A stretch of DNA of 64,000 bases from Gordonia shandongensis DSM 45094 (lineage in GTDB: Bacteria; Actinomycetota; Actinomycetes; Mycobacteriales; Mycobacteriaceae), in NCBI RefSeq assembly GCF_000423025.1, contig NZ_AUHE01000008.1, positions 83,525 to 147,524 of the forward strand, given 5' to 3'. The notes under the pieces were generated by a model that ran no database searches, had not been told where the DNA came from, and saw nothing but the letters and a program-made list of their open reading frames with translations. Numbering within the stretch: the first letter of the stretch is position 1; every line of letters starts with the position of its first letter. A program made the translations under genes and the position numbers. Below, piece after piece: positions 55,637 to 64,000 of the stretch.

Positions 55637-55681
55637 GAAAAGAGTCCGGGCCGTCTCGCGATCGCGAGACGGCCCGGACTC
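55637..55681 (-). terminator. Rho-independent terminator of the qcr operon
   Basis: A 40-bp perfect palindrome (55642-55681; arms GAGTCCGGGCCGTCTCGCGA and its complement), 14 bp after the qcrB stop on the minus strand, followed by CTTTTCG in that direction. Intrinsic terminator for ctaE-qcrC-qcrA-qcrB. Confidence 0.93.
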
Positions 55682-55695
55682 GGGTATGACGGTCG

Positions 55696-57318
55696 TCAGT
55701 CGTCGAGCGGATTCCCGCCCTTCTCCTGCAGTTCGATGAGCGCCGTCTTCTCGGCCTCGTGCTGCTCGTGACGGATTCGCTCGTTGAGCTCCTGCTCCTC
55801 CGGACTGTCCGGGATGAGCGCCGAACCCGAACCGGGCGCACCGGCGGATCCGATCTTGTTCATCCGCTTCGGCAGCGCCGCGCCCTGGTAGGGGAGCGGG
55901 ATCGGGTGGCCGTGCTCGTCCACCGGGCCGAGGGGCTGGTGCATCTCCACGTACTCGCCCTTCGGCTGGCGACGGATGATGCCCGTCTCGATGCCGTGCT
56001 CCAGGACAGCGCGGTCGCTGCGCTGAAGCGCGATCGCCCAACGGTAGGCGATGAAGTACACCAGCGGCGGAATCACCAGCAGACCGATGCGGCCGATCCA
56101 CGTCGTCGCATTCAGCGAGATGTGGAACTTCAGGGCGATGATGTCGTTCATCGTGCTCAACGTGAGGATGATGTAGAACGCCAACGCCATGGCACCCGTC
56201 GCGGTGCGCACCGGGACGTCGCGAGGACGCTGCAGCAGGTTGTGGTGAGCGTCGTCGCCGGTCAGCCTCTTCTCGATCCACGGGTACATCAGGAGCGCCG
56301 TGATCATCAGACCGATGACGACGACGACCCAGAAGATCGCCGGGATCGTGTAGTTGCCCAGGTAGATCTCCCACGGCGGCATCAGACGGGCGAAGCCGTC
56401 CGTCCACATCATGTAGATGTCCGGCTGCGAGCCCGCCGACACCTGCGACGCGTTGTACGGGCCGATGTTCCAGACCGCGTTGATCTGGAAGACGCCTGCC
56501 ATCAGCGCGGTGACGCCCGTGACGATCGCGAAGAACGCACCGCCCTTGGCGGCGAAGACCGGCATGATGCGCACACCGACGACGTTCTTCTCGGTACGGC
56601 CGGGGCCGGGGAACTGCGTGTGCTTCTGGTACCAGACCAGCGCGAGGTGCGCACCGATCAACGCGAGCAGGATCGCCGGGAAGATCAGGATGTGCAGCAC
56701 GTACAGGCGAGGAATGATCAGGTCGCCGGGGAAGTCACCGTTGAACAGCGCCCAGTGAATCCAGGTGCCGACCAGCGGAATGCCCATGACGATGCCCGAC
56801 ATGGCGGCGCGGACGCCGGTGCCCGACAGCAGGTCGTCCGGCAGCGAGTAGCCGAAGAAGCCCTCGAACATGGCCAGCAGCAGCAGGAAGCAGCCGATGA
56901 CCCAGTTCGCCTCACGCGGACGTCGGAACGCACCGGTGAAGAAGATGCGCATCATGTGGATGATGATCGACGCCGCGAACAGCAGCGCGGCCCAGTGATG
57001 GACCTGGCGGACGAACAGACCACCGCGCACCTCGAACGAGAGGTTCAGGGTCGTCTCGTAGGCCCGGCTCATCGTCACACCGTTGAGCGGCTGGTACGAG
57101 CCGTTGTAGACGACATGCGCCATCGACGGGTCGAAGAACAGCGTCAGGTACGTGCCCGACAGCAACAGGATGATGAACGAGTACAGCGCGATCTCACCGA
57201 GCATGAACGACCAGTGCGTCGGGAAGACCTTGTTGATCTGGCGGCGCAGGCCGGCCGCGAGATGGTACCGCGAGTCGACCTCTTCGGCCTGCGTGGCGAT
57301 ACGGTCGGCGATCGTCAT
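55696..57318 (-). CDS. qcrB: Cytochrome bc1 complex cytochrome b subunit
   Basis: Haem-b, quinol-oxidising subunit of complex III, 540 residues, in the long actinobacterial form. Early His pairs are visible in [23 protein letters not shown] and the second pair in [29 protein letters not shown]. The Qo-site region reads [21 protein letters not shown], in place of the PEWY-type motif, as in related actinobacteria. At least eight helices, then an extended charged C-terminus (~110 residues, ending [30 protein letters not shown]) specific to actinobacteria. It overlaps qcrA (ATGA) and ends at a strong terminator. Target of antimycobacterial bc1 inhibitors in relatives. Confidence 0.96.
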   Translation of the reverse strand: MTIADRIATQAEEVDSRYHLAAGLRRQINKVFPTHWSFMLGEIALYSFIILLLSGTYLTLFFDPSMAHVVYNGSYQPLNGVTMSRAYETTLNLSFEVRGGLFVRQVHHWAALLFAASIIIHMMRIFFTGAFRRPREANWVIGCFLLLLAMFEGFFGYSLPDDLLSGTGVRAAMSGIVMGIPLVGTWIHWALFNGDFPGDLIIPRLYVLHILIFPAILLALIGAHLALVWYQKHTQFPGPGRTEKNVVGVRIMPVFAAKGGAFFAIVTGVTALMAGVFQINAVWNIGPYNASQVSAGSQPDIYMMWTDGFARLMPPWEIYLGNYTIPAIFWVVVVIGLMITALLMYPWIEKRLTGDDAHHNLLQRPRDVPVRTATGAMALAFYIILTLSTMNDIIALKFHISLNATTWIGRIGLLVIPPLVYFIAYRWAIALQRSDRAVLEHGIETGIIRRQPKGEYVEMHQPLGPVDEHGHPIPLPYQGAALPKRMNKIGSAGAPGSGSALIPDSPEEQELNERIRHEQHEAEKTALIELQEKGGNPLDD

Positions 57319-58466
57319 GACTTACGCTCCCAGAATGCCGGTCCGACGGGCTCGATGAAGTCGCCCGCGGCGACCATGTAGCCCTGGTTGTTCACTGTCA
57401 AAGGCAGCTGTGCCAGCGCACGTGCAGCCGGTCCGAAGATCGCCTTGCCGTACTCCAGCGCGTCGAACTGCGACTGGTGGCACGGGCAGAGGATCCGGTT
57501 GGTCTGCTGCTCGTAGAGCGAGGTGGGACAGCCGAGGTGGCTGCAGACCTTCGTGTAGGCGTAGTAGTCGCCGTAGTTGAAGTTCTCCTGCCCCTTGCGC
57601 TTGACGACGCGCTTGGCGTCCTCTGCACGCAGCCGGATGAGCATGACCGGGTTGCGCACCGAGCGCAGTCCCTGGAGCAGCTTGTGGCGGGACTCCTCGT
57701 TCTCGCCGTAGCCGTCCGAGACGCGCCACGGGAAGACGGTCTCCATCGCTCCGGCATCGAGATCCTCGGGCCGGACGAGGGCGACCTGGTAGGGGTTGCC
57801 GGTGTCGCGACGCAGGAAGACGGTCTCGCCCTTGTGCTCGTTGTAGACCGGGGACCATCCCGAGTGCCACAGTTCGGAGTCGTCGCCCTTGGCCCACGGG
57901 TTCTTGATGAACCCGCCGAGTGCTGCGACGCCGCCGGCGACACTGAGCGCACCGAGGCCGAACACGGCCGAACCGATGATCATCTTGCGGCGGGGGAGCG
58001 TGGAATGCTCCACCGTGTCCGAGATCTGCGCGGCGATCGTCTGCTTGTCGACCTCGGTGGAGCCGCCGTCGTGGCGGTCCTGGACGGAGATCTCGGCGGG
58101 GATGAACCGTTTGGTCAGCTGGATGACACCGACGCCGATCGCGAGGATCGAACCACCGAACGTCACGCCCAGCAGCGGGGTGTAGAACGTGTACGCCCAG
58201 TAGTTGGCGTCCTCCGGCATCGTGAAACGCCAGTGGTTCCAGATGAACGTCACGAAACCTGCGACCGCGAGGACTCCGGCGAGCACGAACCAGAAGGCGA
58301 CGACGAACTCACTGCGCTTCTCTGCCTTCGTGCCCGGCTCCGGGTGCCGCTCGGCCCGGTGGATGATCTCCACACCGTCGAGGTTGGTGCCGAGCTTCAC
58401 CTTCTCGTCACGAGACATCCCGACGAGCTCGTCGTCGGTCGGGAGGTCCTTCTTTGAATCGCTCAA
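57315..58466 (-). CDS. qcrA: Cytochrome bc1 complex Rieske iron-sulphur subunit
   Basis: Rieske 2Fe-2S subunit in the three-helix actinobacterial form, 383 residues. Helices at about 60-80, 97-120 and 160-185, then the Rieske domain with [28 protein letters not shown]: both C-x-H pairs and the two disulphide cysteines. The start is uncertain. A TTG at 58466 overlaps the qcrC stop (TTGA) and gives [20 protein letters not shown], close to relatives; GTG 58484 would add six residues and overlap qcrC by 22 bp. No N-terminal signal, as expected for this type. Confidence 0.93.
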   Translation of the reverse strand: MSDSKKDLPTDDELVGMSRDEKVKLGTNLDGVEIIHRAERHPEPGTKAEKRSEFVVAFWFVLAGVLAVAGFVTFIWNHWRFTMPEDANYWAYTFYTPLLGVTFGGSILAIGVGVIQLTKRFIPAEISVQDRHDGGSTEVDKQTIAAQISDTVEHSTLPRRKMIIGSAVFGLGALSVAGGVAALGGFIKNPWAKGDDSELWHSGWSPVYNEHKGETVFLRRDTGNPYQVALVRPEDLDAGAMETVFPWRVSDGYGENEESRHKLLQGLRSVRNPVMLIRLRAEDAKRVVKRKGQENFNYGDYYAYTKVCSHLGCPTSLYEQQTNRILCPCHQSQFDALEYGKAIFGPAARALAQLPLTVNNQGYMVAAGDFIEPVGPAFWERKS

Positions 58467-59401
58467 TTTCGTGATCCAATCCACATTGCGCCGGCGACGA
58501 CTGCCGTCACGCCGACAACCCACATGACCATGCCCTCCGAGACCGGTCCGAAGCCGCCGAGGCCGAGGCCGCCGCTGGGGTTGGCGGAATCGACGTAGCG
58601 GATGAAGCCGATGATGTCCTTCTTCTCGTCCTCGGACAGCTGCCGATTGGAGAACTTGGGCATGTTCTGCGGCCCGGTCAGCATCGCGGTGTAGAGCTGC
58701 TGCGGATTGACATCCGTCAGCGGGGGAGCGAACTTACCGCTCGAGAGTGCGCCGCCACGACCGGTGAAGTTGTGGCAGGAGGCGCAGTTGAGGCGGAACA
58801 GTTCGCTGCCTCGGCCGATGTCGTCGCCACGAAGCGAATCCATCGCGAGGACGGGGAAGCCGTCCTCCTTCTTGAGCGAACCGTCGGGGTTCTTCTCGTA
58901 CATTGCGCGGGGACCGCCGCCCATCGCCTGGATGTAGGCGCCGAGCTGGTCGATCTGAGCCTCGGTGTACTTGGAGGGCTTGCGCAGTGCCTGGGCCTCG
59001 TTCCGGGCTGCGGGCATGCGACCGGTGGAGACCTGGAAGTAGACGGCGGCGTCGCCGACGCCGATGAGCGACGGACCGCGGTCGTCGACGCCCTCGAGGT
59101 TCTTGCCGTGACAGGTGATGCACGAGGTCTCGTACAGCTTCTTGCCGGCGTCGATCATCGAGGAGCTGCCGCGGTCGTCGGCAGTGGCGACCTGCGGGTC
59201 GGGCGAGACCAGCGCGGCGATGAGGCCGGCGGCGACGAGGCCCAGCAGCAGGAATACGGTGCCCGATGCGCGACGACGGAGCTTGCGGCGCGCTTTGGCG
59301 CGTGCGCCAGCGGTCTTTGCGGATCCGGCGGTCGACACGCGCTCTGTGGAGACGTCGGCGGCCCCGCGGCCTTCCGGCGAACTCGGTGGAGATGATCTCA
59401 T
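58463..59401 (-). CDS. qcrC: Cytochrome bc1 complex dihaem cytochrome c subunit
   Basis: Dihaem cytochrome c that passes electrons straight to CtaC, replacing soluble cytochrome c in actinobacteria. The 312-residue protein has a basic N-terminus, one anchor helix (about 48-66, [19 protein letters not shown]), two haem motifs CITCH and CASCH with distal Met regions ([24 protein letters not shown]), and a C-terminal helix ([20 protein letters not shown]). Between ctaE (81-bp gap) and qcrA (overlapping). Order ctaE-qcrC-qcrA-qcrB is as in mycobacteria. Confidence 0.96.
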   Translation of the reverse strand: MRSSPPSSPEGRGAADVSTERVSTAGSAKTAGARAKARRKLRRRASGTVFLLLGLVAAGLIAALVSPDPQVATADDRGSSSMIDAGKKLYETSCITCHGKNLEGVDDRGPSLIGVGDAAVYFQVSTGRMPAARNEAQALRKPSKYTEAQIDQLGAYIQAMGGGPRAMYEKNPDGSLKKEDGFPVLAMDSLRGDDIGRGSELFRLNCASCHNFTGRGGALSSGKFAPPLTDVNPQQLYTAMLTGPQNMPKFSNRQLSEDEKKDIIGFIRYVDSANPSGGLGLGGFGPVSEGMVMWVVGVTAVVAGAMWIGSRN

Positions 59402-59482
59402 CTGTGACTCTCTACTAAGCGGTTGGACTGAATGTGTGTGAACCGGTGGCGGTGGCCGTTCCGGTTCGTCGGCCGCCGGGGG

Positions 59483-60100
59483 CTACCGGATGAAGTAAAT
59501 GACGACGAACATGCCGATCCAGACGACGTCGACGAAGTGCCAGTAGTACGACACGACGATCGCTGCGGTGGCCTGGGCCGGGGTGAACTTCGACAGGCGG
59601 GTGCGGATCAGGAGGATGGCGAACGCCACGAGGCCGCCGATGACGTGGAGGCCGTGGAAGCCGGTGGCCATGTAGAACACCGAACCGTAGGCGCTCGACG
59701 ACAGCGTCGTGCCCTCCTGGACCAGGCTGAAGTACTCGTAGGCCTGACCGCACACGAACAGGGCGCCCATCACGAAGGTGATGGTGTACCAGATGCGCAG
59801 GCCGTAGACGTTTCCGCGCTCGGCGTGGAAGACGCCCATCTGGCAGGTGAACGAGCTGGCGATCAGCACCAGCGTCACCGGCACGGCGAACGCCAGGTTC
59901 AGATGCGTCGGAGCCGGCGGCCAACCGTCGGTCGGCGACGCATTGGCCCGCGCGACGAAATACATCGCGAACAGGCCGGCGAAGAACATCAACTCGCTCG
60001 ACAACCACACGATGGTGCCGACGCTGACCATGTTCGGACGGTTCAGCGAGTGCACGCGTGAGGTGATGGCGGTTCCTGAGTTACCCACAGCGCTAGTCAC
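59483..60100 (-). CDS. ctaE: Cytochrome c oxidase subunit III
   Basis: Third core subunit of aa3 oxidase, 205 residues with five helices: [25 protein letters not shown] (conserved Glu), [78 protein letters not shown] (H-G-x-H-V), and [25 protein letters not shown] (YWHFVDVVW). This is the five-helix form lacking the first two helices of longer versions. The start is GTG 60100. Divergent from trpD. The catalytic subunit ctaD is not in the window. Confidence 0.96.
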   Translation of the reverse strand: MTSAVGNSGTAITSRVHSLNRPNMVSVGTIVWLSSELMFFAGLFAMYFVARANASPTDGWPPAPTHLNLAFAVPVTLVLIASSFTCQMGVFHAERGNVYGLRIWYTITFVMGALFVCGQAYEYFSLVQEGTTLSSSAYGSVFYMATGFHGLHVIGGLVAFAILLIRTRLSKFTPAQATAAIVVSYYWHFVDVVWIGMFVVIYFIR

Positions 60101-60247
60101 AAGAGAAGTATGACGGTTCGTAGTAACCGTTTGCCACCCGGGTCGGAAAATTGGTCGAAATGATCGCTTCGATGCAGGTAGAACAGGTGGTCAAGGCACA
60201 GTTCGGCGTGTCTGACGGCTGCACGGCGAGCCGAGGGCGGCGCCCGT

Positions 60248-60253
60248 TAGTCT
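60248..60253 (+). promoter_or_regulatory. Leaderless -10 box of trpD
   Basis: TAGTCT ends 7 nt before the GTG at 60261. Confidence 0.48.
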
Positions 60254-60260
60254 GTACTGC

Positions 60261-61343
60261 GTGACTTCCGCGGACTCGACCGGCACAGAACCCGTCTACA
60301 CCTGGCCCTCTCTGCTGGGCAAGATCACCGACGGGACCGACCTCAGCGTCGACGAGGCCGCGTGGGCGATGAGCGAGATCATGTCCGACGGGGCGACCGG
60401 CGCACAGATCGCCGCATTCGGTGTGGGCGTCAAGATGAAGGGCGCCGCCGCCAGCGAACTGCAGGGTCTGTCGGCGACCATGTTGTCGCTGGCCCGGCGG
60501 ATCCATCTGGACGCTCCGGCCATCGACATCGTCGGCACCGGTGGTGACCGCTCGCACACCGTCAACATCTCGACGATGACCTCGGTGGTCGTGGCGGCTG
60601 CGGGCACCGCCGTCGTCAAGCACGGGAACCGTGCGGCGTCGTCGAAGAGCGGTGGCGCCGATGTGCTGGAGGCGCTCGGTGTCGCGATCTCGCTGTCGCC
60701 AGAGAACGTGCAGCGCTGCGTGGAGCAGATCGGGATCGGTTTCTGCTTCGCCCCGGCGTTTCATCCGGCATTCCGGTTCACCGGGCCGCCTCGGAGCCAG
60801 ATCGGCATCCCGACGATCTTCAACGTGCTCGGACCGCTGACGAATCCGGCTCAGCCGGATGCCGGTTTGATCGGGTGTGCGTTCAGTGATCTGGCGCCGG
60901 TGCTCGCCGAGACGTTCGCGGCCCGCGGCAACCGGGTCCTGCTGGTTCGGGGTGACGACGGACTCGACGAACTCACCACGACCACCACGTCGACGGTGTG
61001 GCAGATCTTCGACGGCGAGGTGACACCGTTGACCGTCGATCCGCGTGAACTCGGCATCGAGCTGGTGGAGTTGTCGGCGCTGCAGGGCGGCGACGCGACC
61101 GTGAACGCGGCCATCGCCCGCGATCTGTTCGCCGGCACGCGTGGGCCGGTGCGGGACGCTGTCTCCCTCAATGCGGCCGCAGCGCTGGTCGCGGGTCGAC
61201 AGACGGCCCGTTTCGACCAGGCGTCGTTCACGGCGGCGATGGCCGAAGCGCTCAGTCGAGTCGACGAGGTGATCGATTCGGGGCGCGCTGCCCAGCTCTT
61301 GGCCGATTGGGCGCGGCTGAGCACCGAACTCGCGGGGACCTGA
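60261..61343 (+). CDS. trpD: Anthranilate phosphoribosyltransferase
   Basis: Second step of tryptophan synthesis: joins anthranilate to PRPP. The 360-residue protein has the class III phosphoribosyltransferase motifs DIVGTGGDRSHTVNISTMTSVV (PRPP loop), VVKHGNRAASSKSGGADVLEALGV, FCFAPAFHPAFR, RSQIGIPTIFNVLGPLTNPAQPD, VRGDDGLDEL (metal-binding Asp-Asp-Glu) and SLNAAAALVAG. The start is GTG with a leaderless promoter. Stand-alone, not in a trp operon, as in M. tuberculosis (Rv2192c). It converges on the Lrp-domain gene with 21 bp between stops. Confidence 0.97.
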   Translation: MTSADSTGTEPVYTWPSLLGKITDGTDLSVDEAAWAMSEIMSDGATGAQIAAFGVGVKMKGAAASELQGLSATMLSLARRIHLDAPAIDIVGTGGDRSHTVNISTMTSVVVAAAGTAVVKHGNRAASSKSGGADVLEALGVAISLSPENVQRCVEQIGIGFCFAPAFHPAFRFTGPPRSQIGIPTIFNVLGPLTNPAQPDAGLIGCAFSDLAPVLAETFAARGNRVLLVRGDDGLDELTTTTTSTVWQIFDGEVTPLTVDPRELGIELVELSALQGGDATVNAAIARDLFAGTRGPVRDAVSLNAAAALVAGRQTARFDQASFTAAMAEALSRVDEVIDSGRAAQLLADWARLSTELAGT

Positions 61344-61364
61344 CCACGTCGGACCGACGAGGAG

Positions 61365-61643
61365 TCAGGCCTCGCCGATGGAGAAGCCGCCCTCGACCTC
61401 CGAACTGGCGTAACTGCGGAAGGCGATGTGGGTGGCGCTGGTTCGGACGCCGGGCAGCCGGTTGATGCGACCGGTGACCACCGATGCGATCTCCTCGTGG
61501 TCGCGGACACGTACTTTGGCGATGAGGTCGACGTCGCCGGCACACGAGTAGACCTCGGTGACCCCGGGAATGTCGGCGACTGCCTGCGCGGTCTCGGGGA
61601 TCTGGTGGATGTCGGCTCCGATGAGCACGATGGCGGTGATCAT
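61365..61643 (-). CDS. Stand-alone Lrp/AsnC ligand-binding (RAM) domain protein
   Basis: A 92-residue protein equal to the C-terminal RAM domain of Lrp/AsnC regulators without the DNA-binding domain: ITAIVLIGADIHQIPETAQAVADIPGVTEVYSCAGDVDLIAKVRVRDHEEIASVVTGRINRLPGVRTSATHIAF. The G-x-x-D motif (AGDVDLI) for amino acid binding is intact. Such proteins oligomerise and sense amino acids or pair with full-length Lrp proteins; here the target is unknown. The position after trpD suggests, but does not show, an amino-acid link. It is 9 bp downstream of the exonuclease gene on the same strand. Confidence 0.92.
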   Translation of the reverse strand: MITAIVLIGADIHQIPETAQAVADIPGVTEVYSCAGDVDLIAKVRVRDHEEIASVVTGRINRLPGVRTSATHIAFRSYASSEVEGGFSIGEA

Positions 61644-61652
61644 GGTTCGACT

Positions 61653-63443
61653 CTAATGCCCGGCGGCTCGTGTCGACGCCCGCGTGGCTTCGTCCTTCGA
61701 CTCGCGGGCCGAGCGGGCTGCAGCGGAGAACGACGACCACCGCTGTGCCGAGCGGAGAGGCATGCCGAGTTCGCCGTCGAGCGAGATGAGCCGCGTGCCG
61801 GTTCGGCACAGCCACCGTTCGATCAGCGACAGCTCCTCGGCCGGAGCGCCGGCGAGGGGGCCGGCATCGTCGGCGGGCGCCAGGACGGTGGTCGACGAGG
61901 CGCGTAGACGATCGATCACCGGAAGCGGTGCCACACCGCGTTCGATGTGCGCCGATCCGGCCAGCCGACCGTGCCGGACGACACTCACATCCCAGCCGCC
62001 GTCGCCGTCGGGGTGCGCTGCGACGAGTTCCGGTGCCGAGGCCAGCGCGGCGAGACGCTGGGTTCGCGCGAGAGCGTCGACGGCGGCCGACAGCCGGTCG
62101 CGGGCGCGGGCCGCGGATTCGAAGCGGTGTGCGTCGGCGAGCAGCGTGAGGCGACCCTCCAACGCGGCGAGCACCTCGTCGCAGCGGCCTTCGATGAGGG
62201 TGCGCGCGGCCTCCGTTCGACGCAGGTAGTCCGGCAGCGTCTGAGGCCGCTCGGACGCGGCCCGGCAGCGGCCGGGGACGGTGGCCACGAGCGGGTCGGG
62301 GAGTTCGTCGGCGTGCGCGTCGCCCTCGCACCAGTGGTGGGAGGCGGTCTTCAACGCGGTGGTGCACGTGCGCAGACCCACCGCGCCGGCGATCACGTCG
62401 GCGATCTCGGCGGCCGCGCCGCGGGTGGACACCGGGCCGATGGCGCAACGGCCGGGCTTGCGCGACACCGCCAGACGGCTGAATCGTTCCTCGGTGAGCA
62501 CGATCCACCAGCCGCGGCCCGGATTGCGTGAGCGTCGATTGAACGGCGGCTTGTGCACCCCGAGGAGCCTGAGTTCGGCGACCGCCGCCTCGAGAGCGTG
62601 TGCGCACTCCACGTGGTCGACGCGGACGGTGAGGTCGACCAGATCGGCGATGCGGCGGCGGGAGTCGGATCCGTTGAAATAGCCCGACACTCGGCGCCGA
62701 AGGTCGACGGCCGTCCCTATGTAGAGGACCTCGTCGCCCGGACCGCGAAACAGGTAGACGCCCGGCCGTCGGGGCAGCCCGTCGGCGAGCGAACGTTTGG
62801 CTCGCATCGCAGGAGTGGCCCGCGGGAGATACGAGGTGAGGTCGCCGTAGGTGTGCACACCACGGTTTCCCACGCGTTCGAGGAGACCGTGGAATACGTC
62901 GACGGTGGCCCGGGCATCGTCGAGAGCACGGTGAGTCGGGCGCACACTGACGTCGAACAGTTCGGCCAGTGCGGAGAGTTTGACCGTCGGCGCCTCCTGT
63001 CGGGTGAGGATGCGGCGCGCCATCGCAACAGTGCACAGCGAGTGCGGATTCCACGGGAGGTTCATCCGGCGTGCCGTCGCGCGCAAGAAGCCCATGTCGA
63101 AGCGGGCATTGTGCGCGACGAGCACCGCGGTGCCCGCGAATTCGACGAACGCCGGGAACACCGACTCGATACGCGGGGCATCCGTGAGCATCGCGGACGT
63201 GATCCCGGTCAGGGTGGTGATCTGCGGCGGGATCGATCGGCCCGGGTCGACGAGGGTGGCGAACTCGCCCAACACCTCGCCACCGCGGATCTTCACCGCA
63301 CCGATCTCGGTGACCCCGTCGGTGTCCGGACTGCCGCCCGTGGTCTCCAAGTCCACGACCACGAACGTGGTCTGACGCAACGGGGATCGAGCGAAGTCGT
63401 CGGATTCGGGGAGATCGTCGAACGACAGCTGCGGTGCGGACAT
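61653..63443 (-). CDS. DEDD exonuclease fused to a GIY-YIG/UvrC-like domain
   Basis: A 596-residue two-domain nuclease of the Rv2191 type. Residues ~25-195: DnaQ-like 3'-5' exonuclease with the acidic residues in VVDLETTGG, HNARFDMGFLR and THRALDDARATVDVF (His and Asp). Residues ~225-310: GIY-YIG domain as in UvrC N-termini (RPGVYLFRGPGDEVLYIGTAVDLRRRVSGYF). The rest resembles the UvrC/Cho middle with a helical ADAHRFESAARARDRLSA region. It lacks the UvrC C-terminal endonuclease, so a Cho-like role in excision repair with proofreading trimming is inferred. ATG 63443 has TACAGT 6 nt upstream (minus strand), a leaderless arrangement. Confidence 0.92.
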   Translation of the reverse strand: MSAPQLSFDDLPESDDFARSPLRQTTFVVVDLETTGGSPDTDGVTEIGAVKIRGGEVLGEFATLVDPGRSIPPQITTLTGITSAMLTDAPRIESVFPAFVEFAGTAVLVAHNARFDMGFLRATARRMNLPWNPHSLCTVAMARRILTRQEAPTVKLSALAELFDVSVRPTHRALDDARATVDVFHGLLERVGNRGVHTYGDLTSYLPRATPAMRAKRSLADGLPRRPGVYLFRGPGDEVLYIGTAVDLRRRVSGYFNGSDSRRRIADLVDLTVRVDHVECAHALEAAVAELRLLGVHKPPFNRRSRNPGRGWWIVLTEERFSRLAVSRKPGRCAIGPVSTRGAAAEIADVIAGAVGLRTCTTALKTASHHWCEGDAHADELPDPLVATVPGRCRAASERPQTLPDYLRRTEAARTLIEGRCDEVLAALEGRLTLLADAHRFESAARARDRLSAAVDALARTQRLAALASAPELVAAHPDGDGGWDVSVVRHGRLAGSAHIERGVAPLPVIDRLRASSTTVLAPADDAGPLAGAPAEELSLIERWLCRTGTRLISLDGELGMPLRSAQRWSSFSAAARSARESKDEATRASTRAAGH

Positions 63444-63449
63444 GCTCGG

Positions 63450-63455
63450 ACTGTA
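63450..63455 (-). promoter_or_regulatory. Leaderless -10 box of the exonuclease gene
   Basis: TACAGT on the minus strand, 6 nt before the ATG at 63443. Confidence 0.42.
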
Positions 63456-63480
63456 GAACGAAGGTCTGACATCGAGGTGC

Positions 63481-64000
63481 TCAGAAGGGTGGCGGATCGT
63501 CGTCTCCGGCGTCGAGTGCGGCGAGTGCTTCTTCGGTTTCGCGGTGGCGGCGGTTGATCGCCCGTTGCTGCATTCGGTATCGGTGTTTGGCCTCGAGACG
63601 GGTCCGTGTGCGTTTTGGTGCGTTCTCGGCGTGTCCGGTTGTTCGGCGTGTCGCCCCGGTGGGGGTGTTGTGGTCGCAGGGGAGCATGCCGAGTTCGGGG
63701 AGCAGCCAGGTGTTGGCGGCCTGCCGGCGGACGGTGATGCCTTCGGGGGTGGTGATCTCGGTCCAGACGGTGCCGTGGGCGTCGGTGATCTGGTCGTCGA
63801 GCCAGCCGCGGGTGTGGGTTTTCAGGCCGTGGTGGAAGCGGCATTTGGGGTTGAGGTTGCATGCACACGTCGGCCCACCCGAACCGGGGTCGGTGTGGTT
63901 GTATTCGGTGACATGATCCAGATCGCACCGCCACGCGGGCCGATCACAGCCGACCCAGGAGCACGTGCCGAACAGGCCCCGCACCGCCGTGTCGAGGACG
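63481..64000 (-). CDS. DUF222 / 13E12-family HNH protein, C-terminal part (partial)
   Basis: The frame is open to the window edge; only the last ~173 residues are visible. They contain the HNH motif: GTCSWVGCDRPAWRCDLDHVTEYNH, CACNLNPKCRFHHGLKTH, then DAHGTVWTEITTPEGITVRR. This is the more complete Cys4-HNH version of the 13E12 family (two C-x4-C/C-x-C pairs), unlike the shorter motif in the copy at 4-5.5 kb, so the two copies are not recent duplicates. The C-terminus is basic then acidic (EALAALDAGDDDPPPF). It lies 37 bp upstream of the exonuclease start on the same strand. Confidence 0.85.
   Translation of the reverse strand, partial: VLDTAVRGLFGTCSWVGCDRPAWRCDLDHVTEYNHTDPGSGGPTCACNLNPKCRFHHGLKTHTRGWLDDQITDAHGTVWTEITTPEGITVRRQAANTWLLPELGMLPCDHNTPTGATRRTTGHAENAPKRTRTRLEAKHRYRMQQRAINRRHRETEEALAALDAGDDDPPPF

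Larger units (their letters stand above)
55037..55641. other. Gene-poor region between ctaF and qcrB with possible decayed small ORFs
   Basis: About 600 bp without a convincing gene. It holds a 47-bp inverted repeat (55085-55131), two short tandem arrays (55325-55369, 55407-55480) and fragments that look like membrane segments but in different frames: PACLAGVLTAVVGAVVFLLQG (about 55190-55250) and VPVAVVAAAGVAAANLYFWSAFA ending at 55532 (TAG). Just before the latter, another frame reads AVLAVAVFPVAVV through the same repeats, so a small membrane gene may have been frameshifted by repeat slippage. In M. tuberculosis this position carries two membrane-protein genes (mmpS3 and Rv2197c), missing here. 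Confidence 0.5.

Noticed and set aside
55759..57381. 540-residue plus-strand ORF antisense to qcrB
   Set aside because: Composition is the mirror of qcrB (Asp/Arg/His-rich); no ribosome site or motif.

Overview
The window is very GC-rich, almost fully coding chromosomal DNA from an actinobacterium of the order Mycobacteriales. Gordonia or a close relative (Williamsia, Tsukamurella, Rhodococcus) fits best. This is inferred from gene content and order; there is no 16S gene here. Evidence: from about 9 kb to 63.4 kb the order closely follows the M. tuberculosis block Rv2236-Rv2191 as I remember it (cobD, SURF1, ptpA/ptkA, cobC, Nif3, zinc ribbon, phosphatase, panB, glnA2, glnE, glnA1, DUF4191, lipA, lipB, dlaT, pepB, gcvT, ilvE, cobS, cobT, DUF3043, glycerate kinase, IscA-like, adoK, asnB, ctaC, ctaF, qcrBAC, ctaE, trpD, exonuclease). 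Other signs are 13E12/DUF222 HNH proteins at both ends, an F420-type LLM enzyme, an actinobacterial bcc-aa3 respiratory set and many leaderless genes.

Layout. 0-3.8 kb: end of a 2-methylcitrate synthase overlapping pyruvate carboxylase. 4-8.3 kb: accessory segment (HNH protein, TetR regulator, carotenoid oxygenase, DUF4334 protein) ending at tRNA-Val(TAC). 8.4-16.8 kb: spermidine-synthase-like protein, cobD, SURF1, ptpA-ptkA, cobC, Nif3, zinc ribbon, histidine phosphatase and RNase P RNA. 16.8-27.5 kb: prolyl aminopeptidase, panB and nitrogen assimilation (glnA2, glnE, glnA1) with a lipase and two FKBP lipoproteins. 27.5-33.8 kb: an RDD protein, then six accessory oxidoreductase/lipase genes in two convergent operons. 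33.8-40 kb: DUF4191, lipoic acid synthesis (lipA, lipB), the lipoylated E2 dlaT, and pepB. 40-48.4 kb: gcvT, ilvE, cobS, a cobU-cobT fusion, DUF3043, glycerate kinase, IscA-like and adenosine kinase. 48.5-51 kb: DUF445 membrane protein and a phasin-like/PhaR-like pair with a shared operator motif. 51-60.1 kb: asnB, then cytochrome oxidase and bc1 genes (ctaC, ctaF, qcrB, qcrA, qcrC, ctaE). 60.2-64 kb: trpD, a stand-alone Lrp ligand domain, a DEDD exonuclease/GIY-YIG protein and a partial HNH protein.

Functional links: the nucleotide-loop half of cobalamin synthesis is present (cobC, cobD, cobU, cobT, cobS). LipA and LipB sit beside the lipoyl-bearing E2 they serve. GlnE lies between two glutamine synthetases. 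The Qcr and Cta proteins form one electron-transport chain, with SURF1 as a likely oxidase assembly factor.

The most unusual signals are (1) at least fourteen short (14-22 bp), low-copy tandem arrays spread over 64 kb, often exactly on start codons, stop codons or interdomain linkers, several G-quadruplex-capable and several sharing a CAGACGGGG-like core; and (2) clusters of a GCGTAA box upstream of a Lys-rich phasin-like gene and its PhaR-like neighbour, which look like the operators of a small autoregulated granule/inclusion module.
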